Shown here: piece by piece, positions 11,865-32,500 of the stretch
Layout: every line of letters starts with the position of its first letter
Numbering within the stretch: the stretch's first letter is position 1
Source of the DNA: Botryococcus braunii
Lineage: Eukaryota; Chlorophyta; Trebouxiophyceae
DNA: 32,500 nt
Assembly: GCA_002005505.1 (NCBI GenBank)
Contig: KV908394.1
Coordinates: 241,612 to 274,111, forward strand
Direction: 5' to 3'
The notes under the pieces: generated by a model
Seen by the model: the letters and a program-made list of their open reading frames with translations, nothing else
Databases searched by the model: none
What the model was told of the DNA's origin: nothing
Program-made: the position numbers and the translations under genes

Positions 11865-12196
11865 CCTGGCATAGTTAGGATAGTACAGAAGTACAGTTTA
11901 ACGATTCTTTTCAATGTTTCCATGCCTCTCTGTATAGAAGCCTGGTGCAGGATGTGGTTTCTGCTCAATTATAAAGAGCAGCCAAGTGCACTGGGTCAGA
12001 ATGTTATTCCCTGTATTCTTTTAGAGCTTCACTAGCATGGAGACTAGATGTGATGAATTTTGATTTGGGGTTTTGACGTCCTGGAGATAACCTCACGAGA
12101 AGTGCCAGATACTGTTGGCTATGTTTTGAAGTTCAGAGCAGCTTATCCAGGAGGGGTGGCAGAGGCTTTTGATTTCATAATGACGGGGGCCAGGGT

Positions 12197-12308
12197 TTGT
12201 CCCTAGTAGACAGTGCACGCCGGCAAGCGCCCGCCCTTTTCTGCAGTTCAAATTGTCCCTAGTAGACAGTGCACGCCGGCAAGCGCACGCCCTTTTCTGC
12301 AGTTCAAT
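12197..12308. repeat. 56-bp tandem duplication
   Basis: Two copies (12197-12252 and 12253-12308) differ by one base in the CGC(C/A)CGCCC segment and at the terminal base. Confidence 0.96.
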
Positions 12309-12401
12309 CTGTAAGGAAACATAGAGCATAGTAACACTGTACTGGCAATTATTGCACTAGTACCCCTCTGCCCCACTCCGACTCACCCAGGCGTGCGCGC
12401 A

Positions 12402-12447
<46 letters not shown>

Positions 12448-12500
12448 CGCACACACACACACATACACACACACACACACACACACGTGCGCGTGCGCGC
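12402..12500. repeat. (AC)n microsatellite
   Basis: AC repeats with few GC interruptions occupy about 12406-12487, bounded on both sides by GCGCGC-rich sequence. Confidence 0.97.
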
Positions 12501-12693
12501 GCGGGTGTGGCACTTAAGAGAGAAATGGAGAGGGGAGGGCGAAGGAGAGAAGGGGGAGAGAGCAAGGGGGAGGGATGTGAGGAGAGAAGGGGCGGGTAGA
12601 AGACCCTGAGCGGCAAGAGGGATATAAGAAAGTGAGGTGGTGCAGGTAGAGGGGGCGATGGGAGGAGGTGAAAAGGGAGAGGGCGAGATGGAG

Positions 12694-12701
12694 GGGGGGG
12701 G

Positions 12702-12800
<99 letters not shown>

Positions 12801-12824
12801 AGGGAGGCAGGGAGGGAGGGGGGG

Positions 12825-12903
<79 letters not shown>

Positions 12904-12975
12904 GGAGAAAGGGGGGGGAGATTGAGGGAGGGAGGGAGTGAAAAGTTGAGGGGGGGGGGGGGGGTAGGGATAGGG
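12694..12975. repeat. Compound (AG)n / poly-G purine array
   Basis: AG runs at about 12704-12794 and 12828-12892 are separated by GGGAGG repeats and poly-G runs (12694-12703, 12893-12905, 12950-12964). The whole block is almost pure purine on the plus strand. Confidence 0.97.
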
Positions 12976-13004
12976 GGGGTTTCAGTGAGAATGCCCGCGC
13001 CCGC

Positions 13005-13041
<37 letters not shown>

Positions 13042-13203
13042 CGCGCGCGGGAAGAGTAGGGGTTCAATCAATCATGTGCCATTCTTCCAAAAGATCAGGG
13101 GGCGAACACATGTGCCACTTGGCTGTAATAGCAGTAGTATCTTTGTCGAAAAGGAAGGTGCATTGTGGAAGACAGTGGAGCTTAAGGAAGGCCCCAGGGT
13201 GGT

Positions 13204-13288
<85 letters not shown>
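13204..13288 (+). repeat. Poly-G run of 85 bases
   Basis: An uninterrupted G homopolymer lies between GGT at 13201-13203 and AGGAGG at 13289. Its length in the assembly may be inexact. It could form G-quadruplexes. Confidence 0.95.
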
Positions 13289-13289
<1 letters not shown>

Positions 13290-15659
13290 GGAGGAAAGAC
13301 CTGAGGAACGTGCAGAACAGATTGCGAGGGACATCTTTGGCGAACTGGAAGGGAGCATCTGGACGATTAGAAAAGCATACCAGTCAAGTTTCTCAGCAGC
13401 ACAGCCGTTGTCGGGCAGTAAGAATGCGCAACGGGCACGGGTTTTGAAAAACTTACAGCCAACACGGCAGGAGATTACAGAGTGTCATACCAAAACGCAA
13501 AACAAATTTGGCCTTTTTCACCGCCCTGTACCAGCCTTTTACGGCCTCGATTATGCCGAATTCCTGACTTCTCACGAGCTGCAACCCCAATCCTGCTCAC
13601 TTGCATACTACTAGGCCATGATTACCTAAACGAAAGCCATTCAAAGAGGGAAAACACGTGGCCCTTTTTCAGAGGGATAACACCCGTCTAGGTCAAACAA
13701 CCCACTGACGCTACACAACAGTGTAGTGAAGGTACTTGTAGTAGGCAGGCATGCAAGGAGCCATATGGCCGTTTGTCTTCAGGCATGCCGCTTGCATTTC
13801 ACATGCTGTAGAAGCGGCAACTGAAAACAATTGCAGCCACTGTGTCGTCCAGTCCCGATTGTACAATATGTGTGTATTAGGATGAGGGACCACGTGAACT
13901 AGAAGTCTGATGAATCACAGACACACGCTTGCAAGGATGACACTCACCTATGACAGGGACAGGTTCCCAGTCAAAATCAAATAAATCAAAAACGGACCCA
14001 AGATAAAAAACGGGCGGGTGGGTGGGGGGGGGGAGGCACGAATGAGGGCGCAAAGGCCGACCCCAACCAGAGTACATCTGCACAACAGCCTCCATATGCA
14101 GCGCTTTTCCTGCATAGCTAGGAAGGATTTAGGCATGGGGGGGGGGGGGGGCGCGCGCCAGCCTTCTTCGATGCAAGCACAGCAGGAAAGCTGGGACGCT
14201 GTGCAAGGCCACTGAAGTAGCATGCATGCATGGCGGCCAGAATTACTTTGTGCTAGCCCCTATCCCATGTCGCTTCCACCGATCTGTCTCGTTAAGGCGA
14301 GCAGCAGCAGAGTTTGGAGTGCCTGTGTGTGCTCGGACACTATCCACACGAGACTTGTGCCCCTCCCCACAGACCAGGCCAAATTGTGCCAGCTGGAGGC
14401 TAAATTTGGCAACCCGTCCCCTGCCGTGCTCGTCATTCATGATGACAGTGGCTTAACACAGCTGACCTTTCAGAATAGAGTTGAACTGTCAAAATAACCC
14501 TTGACCCAGAGGATCCGCCTGCGATTGACAACCGTGCCCTTCCCTTTTCAAGCATTGTGAAAAGTACTTCCCCCACTTTTCCTTATCACATACAATGCCT
14601 CAACTCGTGTTGCAACTCAACTAGCGCCCTGCTAAATTGCTTCAACGTTCGTGTGCATCCCGTGCGAGGCTCTTCACTTGGACAGGCCCCTCTTCAAATA
14701 GATACAGGCTGACCTCTCGTCAAATTCCGAACCGCAGCTTGATGTTTGTGGGAAGAGGTCGGGTGGGTGCTCTTCCCAGAGCATTGCAGTTTACAGTGAC
14801 CAGCAGGGGGTGCAAGCATAAATCAGCCGCCCCTTTCCCACCTGATCCCTGCTGCGATACCTTTGCGGGATTTGATGCAGGGCCAGCCCACTCGTTGCTC
14901 GGTGCTTGTCCAGTCTGCACGACTGTTGGGGCGGTGGTAGTGTGATGGTACGTTCCTCAGGGACCCGCACTGCTGAGGATGCTTCCCCACCTGCCCAGGC
15001 CAGCCAGGAAAGTAGGACATGCGGCCTCTTTACTCATGAACAAATGTTCTTTGTTCTGGCCAAGTGTTGGCTGAACCTCTGCGTGATTTGGAGTGGAACG
15101 CCAGAATCTGGTGAGATGTAATCGCCCCGCATCTGCTGCCCCGGGGAGAAGAAGAAGGGGGGGTGTGTGTGTGTGTGTTTGGGGGGTGGGGGACTGGGCA
15201 TGCATGGGTTTCCCAAACAGTTACATCAAGGCCTGAACAGTTGCAGTAATCCCCGAATGCTTGTGTCGGATGTCTGTTAAAAGGAAAGATATTGTGGAGG
15301 GACTGGCGTTGGAACAAAACTGAGAACATCCCCCGCCCCCCCCCCCCCCCACTCTAACACAAACACAGAGAGAAGACCGCCCCCCCCCCCCCAAAAAAAG
15401 AAGGCACACACACAGACACACACAAGGGGAGAAATGGGGGAGAGTGACAGCGAGAGCGAGTGACAGACACGAGGGGGAGGGGGGAGGGAGGCACAGGCAC
15501 ACGTGCGCGTGCACAGAAAATGGGAGGGTGGAAGGCAAGAGAGGGGGGACAAAGGGGGAAAAGGAGGGAGCGAGTGACAGACACCCGGGGGGGGGGGGGG
15601 AGCAGAGACTTGAAGGTCAGGAGAAAGGTAATACGACAGGCGTGGAGCGGCGCACATGA

Positions 15660-26832
<11,173 letters not shown>

Positions 26833-28640
26833 CCTGCGCACGCGAAGCAAAAGTCAATCAAAGTTGTATGGCGACACCTCTTATCATGCAAATGATCAAA
26901 GTTTGAGACGAGGATTGACTACCTGACCATACAGCTTCTTTAAAATATAGGAATCAAAGCATTTATCGAGTCGTCTGTATTGCAAAACTTTCAGCGGGTC
27001 GTCGCGCCGCGTGTGTATATGCCAACCTACTCAAGGCCAATTGCAGGAAAACGACTCTAACTGCCTTTCTGATGATAGAAGTTAAGTAATTGCAGAACAG
27101 AACAGTTTGTTCTGGCTCTTCTCCTCGGTGTATTGCTCTTGGCGGACTCCGAGAATTCAAATTGGCGCACATAATTGGGGCCCGGGGCCCCCAAGCTGAC
27201 CCTCGCGGGTCCCCCTTCTGAACTCCCCCCACACTGTGGGGCCTACAGCCGAAGCTTCAGCCCGAAACTCGGCCCATGGGATGCCGGACCAAATTGTTTC
27301 GTACTTCGAGATCCGGCCCAAGCCCAGTGGCCTGTGGCCATGCGTGCCGAAACATTACGGTCAATGTTCTATGTGCGTAACGGACGGTGTAGAAGTGGTG
27401 CATTCCCGAGGGAGGCCCCTGGGACTGCTTCGAGCGACAGGGGGTGCTTCCCGCCGGGGAGTCTAGTCGGATGACGCAGGTGTACGGGCATATTGCATGT
27501 GAGAGTCACGTGCTTTCTGCACCAACCACGGATCGGGATTGTGCGCACCATGCAACTGATACATTCGACGACCCTTCGGGGCACGGGTCACTACTTGGCA
27601 CTTACAAATCACCAGCATCACCTTGATCCAAGATACAACTTTAAACATTCAAGCTATTTTGTTAGAGTGGATAAGCTTAGGAGAGTGCTGAGTTCCTCAC
27701 CCCGAGTCATCCAGTCGAGGGCCAGGAGTGTTTATCCGGACCCCGCTTGCGTTTCATTCTTCTCTCTCTGTTGTTGTTTGATCTTCTTCATGAGAAGGGA
27801 GCCCTGACGCATTCTGAGCAGCACTTGCATGTGAGTATGGGCGCATGGGGCCACTGTGATGTGAGGTTGCACGGGTTGGGTGATTTGAGATATGGGGTTA
27901 AGCGCTTGTTTTTTCTGTCATGATACATATTTTTTTCGATGCTGATCAACAAGATTTTAAACATTATTTATTCGTGGAGGCTCCGCATTAAGACCCATTG
28001 GCTAAAGTTCATCTCACACTGGCCGAGGTCACTTTGAGGAGCACTGGTTGTACCCTGAGTTGTGACGTCGCGATCGCCATGTTGCTTTGTCTCAAATGTC
28101 TCACATTTCCAGCTTTTGTTGCGTTTGGTTTAATTGACGTGCTGCGTGCCGAGGCTGAGATGCCGTTGTGTCTTCGTATTCGATTTTTTTGATGACTCTG
28201 TTGTGCTGTGAGAACTTTTTTGTCACATTATGGATATGACTAGATCTTTTGTAGCATACCTTTTCGCTTTTGTCGGAGATGGATGCATTTTTCGGACAGG
28301 TCCATTCCCTTGAACATAGGAGGAACCACGTCGACAGGTTGCTTATGATTACGTGAAGAGAAATCAGGAATAGACTTTCTAACATGAAAACATTGGTTTT
28401 GAGATACTTCCTCTTCGAATCGAATGGCTGTCGCATCGTGGGTGCAGACCCCCGTATCCATCCGTCCTCATCGTGGACCGGCAGTCTTCGCGGCTTTGTT
28501 AGTAGGTGCCCTGCACCTCAACTTTTGAACATTCAAGGCGCGCGCGTGTAGCGCGCACCAACCTACGACGGAGACAGCAAAGGATAAGCTCTTCCTCAGG
28601 ATCATACACGGACACCGCATACACCGGCCCGCTGTTGATC
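26833..28640. other. Divergent intergenic region between GH9 and PP2C genes
   Basis: About 1.8 kb separate the two start codons, so the promoters and 5' UTRs of both genes should lie here. I saw no convincing TATA box or other core element and no supported gene. Sequence is mostly unique. A GGGGCCCGGGGCCCCC palindrome lies at 27178-27193. Confidence 0.6.
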
Positions 28641-31600
28641 ATGGCGTCTGCACATCGGCCTCTGTGGGGTCCGTACACCAAGCACGGCTGCGCGAAATCT
28701 ATATACAAAGGCGAAGATACATGCAGTCAACATCCGGGGACCAAAGTGGACCTGAAGGGTTGCCAAGGTTGGTCATCATGGATGCGGAGCTTACAATCCC
28801 TCTGGGCAAAGAGCCCCTACACGAACCGTTCTGCCCTCTGCCCTTGTGTGGTGACAGAACAGAGACAGGGTTCTCCGCACCATCAAGGAGGTTGCTGAGT
28901 ATTGGAAAATGCTAGATTGTTCACTTATGCTTGAACAACTAGTATGGCATTCAACTACCTTTGGAGGGCTACAATGGATTACTTATGCATCCTGCTGTAT
29001 CTATCTTTTGAACCACTGGCTCAGGTGTATTTTCCGCGGTTTCTTTCTTTTCCACTAGCTTGTCTCTACTTCCTGTTGTTCCCACCCTCCCACTGAGTAT
29101 CACCGCTGTCCTTTTGCTGATCACCCCGACATTGCCCCTGCTGCAGCTAGGACAATACCCCTGGAAGGATTCAATCTATATGCGGGAGCGCTCCTGCAAG
29201 AAAATGTATGTTTGTTACTTGTGGATGTGCCTGGGATGAAGTTTGGGACAATGTTCGCGTGTTCAATGTGGGTCTCTCTGCCATCGGATCGTTTGTGTGT
29301 TTTGCAAGGCCAATACAGTGCATAAGTACTTCCGCACAGCGTATACAGTGGACGTGTTTCTTATGTTGCACAAGGCCATGAAGGTGGATATGTGTTTTCA
29401 CGAGACCTCAGTTAGGTGGATGTGTTACATGTGTTTCTCAAGGCCAATATTGTGGATGTGCCTTTATGTGTTTTGCACAGTCAATACGGTGGATGTGCTT
29501 AATGTGTTTTGCAAGGCCAATACGATGGATGTGCCTGCATGTGTTTTACAAAGCCAATACAGAGGGTTTGCTTCATGTTTTTTGCAAGGCCGATGCAGTA
29601 GATGTGCCTTCATAACTTCGCAAAGCCATATTGGTGGACTTGCGAAACACACCAAGGCACTCCACCATGGTGCCTTTGCAAAACACATTGAGCAAGGCGA
29701 ATACGGTGGCCGTGGACAATGTGTTTCGCAGAGTCGGTACGCTGGTTATGGAGCATGTTTCTCGCAAAGCCTACATGGTGGGAGGTATCTGATGTGTTTC
29801 GGAAGGGGGCTTACGAGCCGGCGCATGTACTCGCAGGGGGCCCCCTGCTGGTGGATGTGTTTGGGATATTCGATGGCCACGGAGGGAAGGATGCGGCAGT
29901 GTACACGTCTAAGCACCTCTTCCATGAAGTTCTGGCATGCCTTCCGGACCATCTCCCAGAGGATGCTACCCAACACATCCCGCCTGATGTGAAGAGCACA
30001 GCCCATGTGCCTGAGGAAGCGTGGGATCAGTGGAAAATGCAAGACCGCCTCATGGGCGGCCTTGCCCCTGCAGTGCTGTCTGCTTTCAACCGCATCAATG
30101 ACAAATTCATTTCCATGGGCAAGGTTTGCCCCCTTCGCGCATTCGATCATTCATTTGCCATGGGCAAGGGTGGGCCCCTTGCACCACAAACAAATTCAGT
30201 GCCATGGGCAAGGGTTGTGTGTTGTATGCATAAATGAAATTAATGGCAAATTAATGTTAAATTTATTGGCATGGGCAAGGGTTGCCCCTTTTGTGCACAG
30301 GATAATGACAAATGCATGGCCGTTGGCAAGAAGAGATCCAGAAGGGGGGGTTTAGAAGGAACTGAACGTTTTTGTTGACTGTAATGCTTTTGTTGAGTGC
30401 TGATTGTATGTACAGCATCCATTGGCAAAATGTTGGTGTTGGGGATGCTTGTAGAGCCCCGAAGGGCTCATTGGTGTTGTTGGGCATGTATGTTTGGCTG
30501 GCATGGATCAAACGTGGGTTTTGGGGATGTGAGCGTGCCAGGACTTCGTGTTGTTCGGTATGATTGTAAAGCCACTCAGGATTGAATGTTCACGTTGGGA
30601 TGGTTGTACGGCCTGCAAGCACTGAACATTCACTTTGGGGATGAATGTACAGCCTGAAGGCATGAACCCTGTTGGAGATGTCTGTACAGCCTGCAAGGAC
30701 TAAATGTTTAGTGTTGGGGATGATTGTACAGCCCGCAGGGACCACTGCCACACTGGCAGTTCTGGTTGGCTGGGAGCTCTTGGTTGCCAACGTGGGGGAC
30801 TCCTGTGCCTATTTGGACACGGGCTCCGAGATCATCCAGGTCTGCCCGCTTTGTTTTGTTTATTCCACTCCCTGGTTCCTCCCCTGTCTCCCTCTCTCTT
30901 TGAATTTCGCCTCACTCCCTCTCTTTTCGAACTTCGTCTGTCTCCCGCTCTGTTTGAACTTCGTCTGTCTCCCGCTCTGTTCTAACTGCAGTGCCAGCTA
31001 AGACGCCTGTCCTTACCCTATTGTACGTAAATCACACATCATGGGTATCATTACGCCATCATGATCATGGGTGTCATTACAGATCATGATCATGGGTATC
31101 ATTACAATATAATGATCAGAATTAGTAGAGTTGTGCGATAGTATCATACAGTACTTTATGAAGGTTCTTTGTTCCATAGTAGGGTCATTGAACTTTTGCT
31201 GAGCATGTGAGAGGGAGCACGCCCCTCCCTCCCCCCTCCCGCCGGATTTCCCTACTCAAATCCCCCAACCCCCCCTCTTCTCTTCTCTCCTCACCCCCCC
31301 CCCCCTCTCTCTCTCAGCACCTCCCTCCCGCCCTCACCCACACTGGTAGGGGGGAGGGAGGGGCTGTGGGGGGGGGGGGGGGTGGGAGAACGAGGGCATC
31401 CGCACTTGTGCTCCTAAGGAGTAATCGCAGCGCTCGCAGTATGGAGGAGTACTGCGAATGTGTTTGTACGAGCTGCAATTCAGCGTGCTCAGAATTGCGT
31501 GAGCACAACTGCGGATGGCCTCAACAAGAAAAATAGAGGGGGGTGGGGTTTGGATAGGGTAGGTGGTGCAGCACAAACCTCAAGACCCACATTGATGGGG

Positions 31601-32255
31601 GGCATGTGGGGATTCCAATATGGGGTGGGGGCTGGGGTGGACAGATGAGCAGGAACCACACAGTTTGGCTGTCAATGCCGGGGTGGGGTGTGCAGTGAAC
31701 AATTACACGGTAACCACAATTTGGCTGTCAATGCCGGGGTGGGGTGTGCAGTGAACAATTATACGGGAGCACAGTTTAGATTCAATGCGGGATGGGGTGT
31801 GGGGTGAGCAATTAAACGGGAAAACAGGTTGGATTTCAACGCGGGGTAGTGTGTGGGGTGGCCAGTTATACCGGAACCACAGTTTGGATTTCAATGCGGG
31901 GTGGGGTGTGCAGTGAACAATTATACGGGAACCACAGATTGGATTTCAATTTGGGGTGGGGTGTGGGGTGGACAGAAAAGCGGGAACCATACAGAGGGGA
32001 TTTGAATGCTGGGGTGGGGTGTGGGGTGGGGTGAGCAACAATACGGGAACCACAGTTTGGATTTCAATGCGGGATAGGGTGTGGGGTGGACAGATAAGCG
32101 GAAATCACAGGCTGGATGGGAATCGGGCGGAGATAGAGCGCTGTGAGGCGGCGGGCTGTAAAGTGTCGCCCAGTCTGTTGGAGGGGAAGCCGGTGGGCCC
32201 TCTCAGGGTGTGGCCCGGCGGGCTGGCCATGTCCCGCACCCTGGGCGATGCCGAT
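28641..32255 (+). CDS. PP2C-type (PPM) Ser/Thr protein phosphatase, 4 exons, 3' end beyond the window
   Basis: Exons are A 28641-28758 (donor GTTGCC), B 29837-30123 (GTTTGC), C 30732-30839 (GTCTGC) and D 32094-32255 (GTACGC). They join in phase to 225 residues. Motifs run in PP2C order: KGED in exon A, VFGIFDGHGG in B (metal-binding DGH), then AGTTATLAVL and VANVGDS in C. Exon D carries SGNHRLDGNRAEIERCEAAG and GPLRVWPGGLAMSRTLGDADV. The KGED and LRVWPGG features resemble a plant PP2C subfamily, recalled rather than searched. Metal-coordinating acids visible so far are intact, and the last Asp motif of the fold lies right of the window. The enzyme hydrolyses phosphoserine/threonine using Mg or Mn and is probably soluble, as no signal peptide is seen. 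The ATG at 28641 is the first in its frame and has A at -3 and G at +4. Exon A is the least certain, resting on KGED and on phase. Confidence 0.92.
29279..29836. repeat. ~36-bp minisatellite echoing the exon B acceptor
   Basis: About a dozen units, such as those near 29431, 29468, 29504 and 29721, read GTGTTTTGCAAGGCCAATAC followed by GGTGGATGTGC. The true junction is GTACTCGCAG|GGGGCC...GGTGGATGTG (29828 onward), so each unit copies the acceptor and about the first 25 nt of exon B. A 249-codon frame (29243-29992) through the array is in a different frame from the phosphatase. Confidence 0.9.
30124..30345. repeat. Repeat echoing the last 33 nt of exon B and its donor
   Basis: The exon end ATGACAAATTCATTTCCATG plus GGCAAG|GTTTGCCCC recurs at about 30150, 30194, 30241-30285 and 30301-30335. 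Variants include TCATTTGCCATGGGCAAGGG and ATGACAAATGCATGGCCGTT. Several copies keep AAGG(G)T. Confidence 0.9.
30420..30731. repeat. 33-42-bp minisatellite echoing the exon C acceptor
   Basis: Units start at about 30527, 30560, 30600, 30641, 30678 and 30720. They read ATG(A/T)(A/T)TGTACAGCCTGCAA(G)G; the last is the real acceptor TGTACAG|CCCGCAGGGAC. Each unit thus includes about 11 nt of exon sequence. Confidence 0.92.
30840..30985. repeat. 27-29-bp minisatellite echoing the exon C donor
   Basis: GTCTGTCTCCCGCTCTGTTT recurs at about 30935 and 30963, with a more diverged copy at 30899. The real donor starts GTCTGCCCGCTTTGTTTTG at 30840, which matches the unit with a short gap. Confidence 0.85.
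31215..31400. repeat. C-rich / G-rich low-complexity block
   Basis: C-rich sequence (31220-31335) with poly-C at 31292-31303 is followed by G-rich sequence with a poly-G run (31368-31381), in PP2C intron 3. Confidence 0.9.
31610..32093. repeat. 51-60-bp minisatellite echoing the exon D acceptor
   Basis: Eight intronic units begin at about 31638, 31689, 31745, 31798, 31852, 31907, 31962 and 32020. They share CGGGAACCACAGTTTGGATT and TCAATGC(G)GGG(T/A). The ninth copy at 32080 is GTGGACAG|ATAAGCGGAAATCACAGG..TGGAT...AAT, the true acceptor plus the first 36 nt of exon D. At least three intronic copies retain GG(A/C)CAG at the acceptor position. Confidence 0.94.
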
Positions 32256-32500
32256 GTACGCTCCCCACATGTCCCGTCACATGGCCCCATCTGTCCTCCC
32301 ATGCCTGTCCTGGCACATGACCCCACCTGTTCTCCGAGAGATGTGCTGCCCCCAACATGCCATCCTTTTTTCCGTGTCCAGCAGGCATTTTTTCCCACAT
32401 ATGGTGTTTGTCCCGGTAGCCCTGGGATTGCCACCCACACTTTTTCCATCTCCAGGCAGCCCCTGGCTCCCCTCGCCCACTTGCAGCCTGTATGAGAGAG
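32256..32500. other. Start of the next PP2C intron
   Basis: Sequence after the exon D donor is C-rich with two loose repeats of CACATG.CCCCA(T/C)CTGT near 32278 and 32313. No further phosphatase exon is recognised before the window ends. Confidence 0.6.

Larger units (their letters stand above)
10647..15659. other. Gene-poor region between transporter and GH9 gene
   Basis: No gene is supported here. The longest non-repetitive open frame is on the minus strand at 10828-11397 (189 codons), but it matches no family I know and carries a diverged internal duplication (about 11180-11220 and 11330-11370). A short plus-strand stretch at 14374-14497, preceded by CCCCACAG, could be a terminal exon but cannot be tied to any gene. 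The rest is arrays and homopolymers: poly-G at 14138-14151, poly-C at 15337-15350 and 15379-15392, and degenerate purine-rich DNA at 15430-15600. The 3' UTR of the transporter and that of the GH9 gene must lie at its two ends. Confidence 0.7.

Noticed and set aside
14374..14497. Possible terminal exon after CCCCACAG with an in-frame stop
   Set aside because: No upstream exon, family or phase partner could be found.
28499..28708. Minus-strand 69-codon frame overlapping the PP2C start
   Set aside because: The plus strand carries the KGED motif in phase with the rest of the phosphatase; the minus frame has no support.
29243..29992. 249-codon plus-strand frame before and across PP2C exon B
   Set aside because: It is created by the 36-bp array and is out of frame with the phosphatase motifs.

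Overview
This is a nuclear genomic window from a eukaryote with many introns and a high load of simple repeats. The best guess is a green alga, possibly a large-genome prasinophyte. The evidence is 5' splice sites of the GTGCGT/GTGCGC type, exons richer in GC than their surroundings, a PP2C resembling the plant KGED subfamily, a GH9 endoglucanase, and plant-type CCCTAAA telomere-like motifs inside an intron. No genus can be named. No rRNA, tRNA, CRISPR array or bacterial operon was seen.

Layout. (1) 23-1925 (+): three phase-compatible exons of a gene of unknown function, incomplete at both ends. (2) 2237-7307: no confident gene, but microsatellites and minisatellites. (3) 7308-10646 (+): a complete six-exon gene for a 362-residue triose-phosphate-translocator/DMT-type membrane transporter. 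(4) 10647-15659: no confident gene. It holds a 246-bp tandem duplication, a 56-bp tandem duplication, long AG/AC arrays and a run of 85 G. (5) 15660-26832 (-): a complete 13-exon gene for a secreted 685-residue GH9 endoglucanase. One of its introns is GC-AG and splits the codon of the catalytic-base Asp. Two related TIR elements (MITEs) lie in its introns. (6) 26833-28640: the divergent intergenic region. (7) 28641-32255 (+), running off the right end: four exons of a PP2C-type Ser/Thr phosphatase. The exon joins of all four genes were derived by hand and are phase-consistent.

The most unusual signal is shared by three of the four genes. Many introns carry a minisatellite next to an exon whose unit copies the splice junction itself: the last or first 10-35 nt of the exon, the splice dinucleotide and flanking intron. 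The exon edge looks like the conserved end copy of a decaying tandem array. In the PP2C gene this is clear at five of the seven visible junctions, weak at a sixth (the exon D donor) and not seen at the exon A donor. In the GH9 gene it is seen at several donors and acceptors, including a 242-bp duplication of the 3' end of exon 5. It is also seen at two junctions of the first gene. The transporter gene shows none. This suggests that introns here grow, and may arise, by tandem duplication at exon edges, leaving many decoy splice sites.

No functional link between the genes is evident. The endoglucanase would be secreted and act on beta-1,4-glucan, the transporter would sit in an organelle or Golgi membrane, and the phosphatase would be a soluble signalling enzyme.
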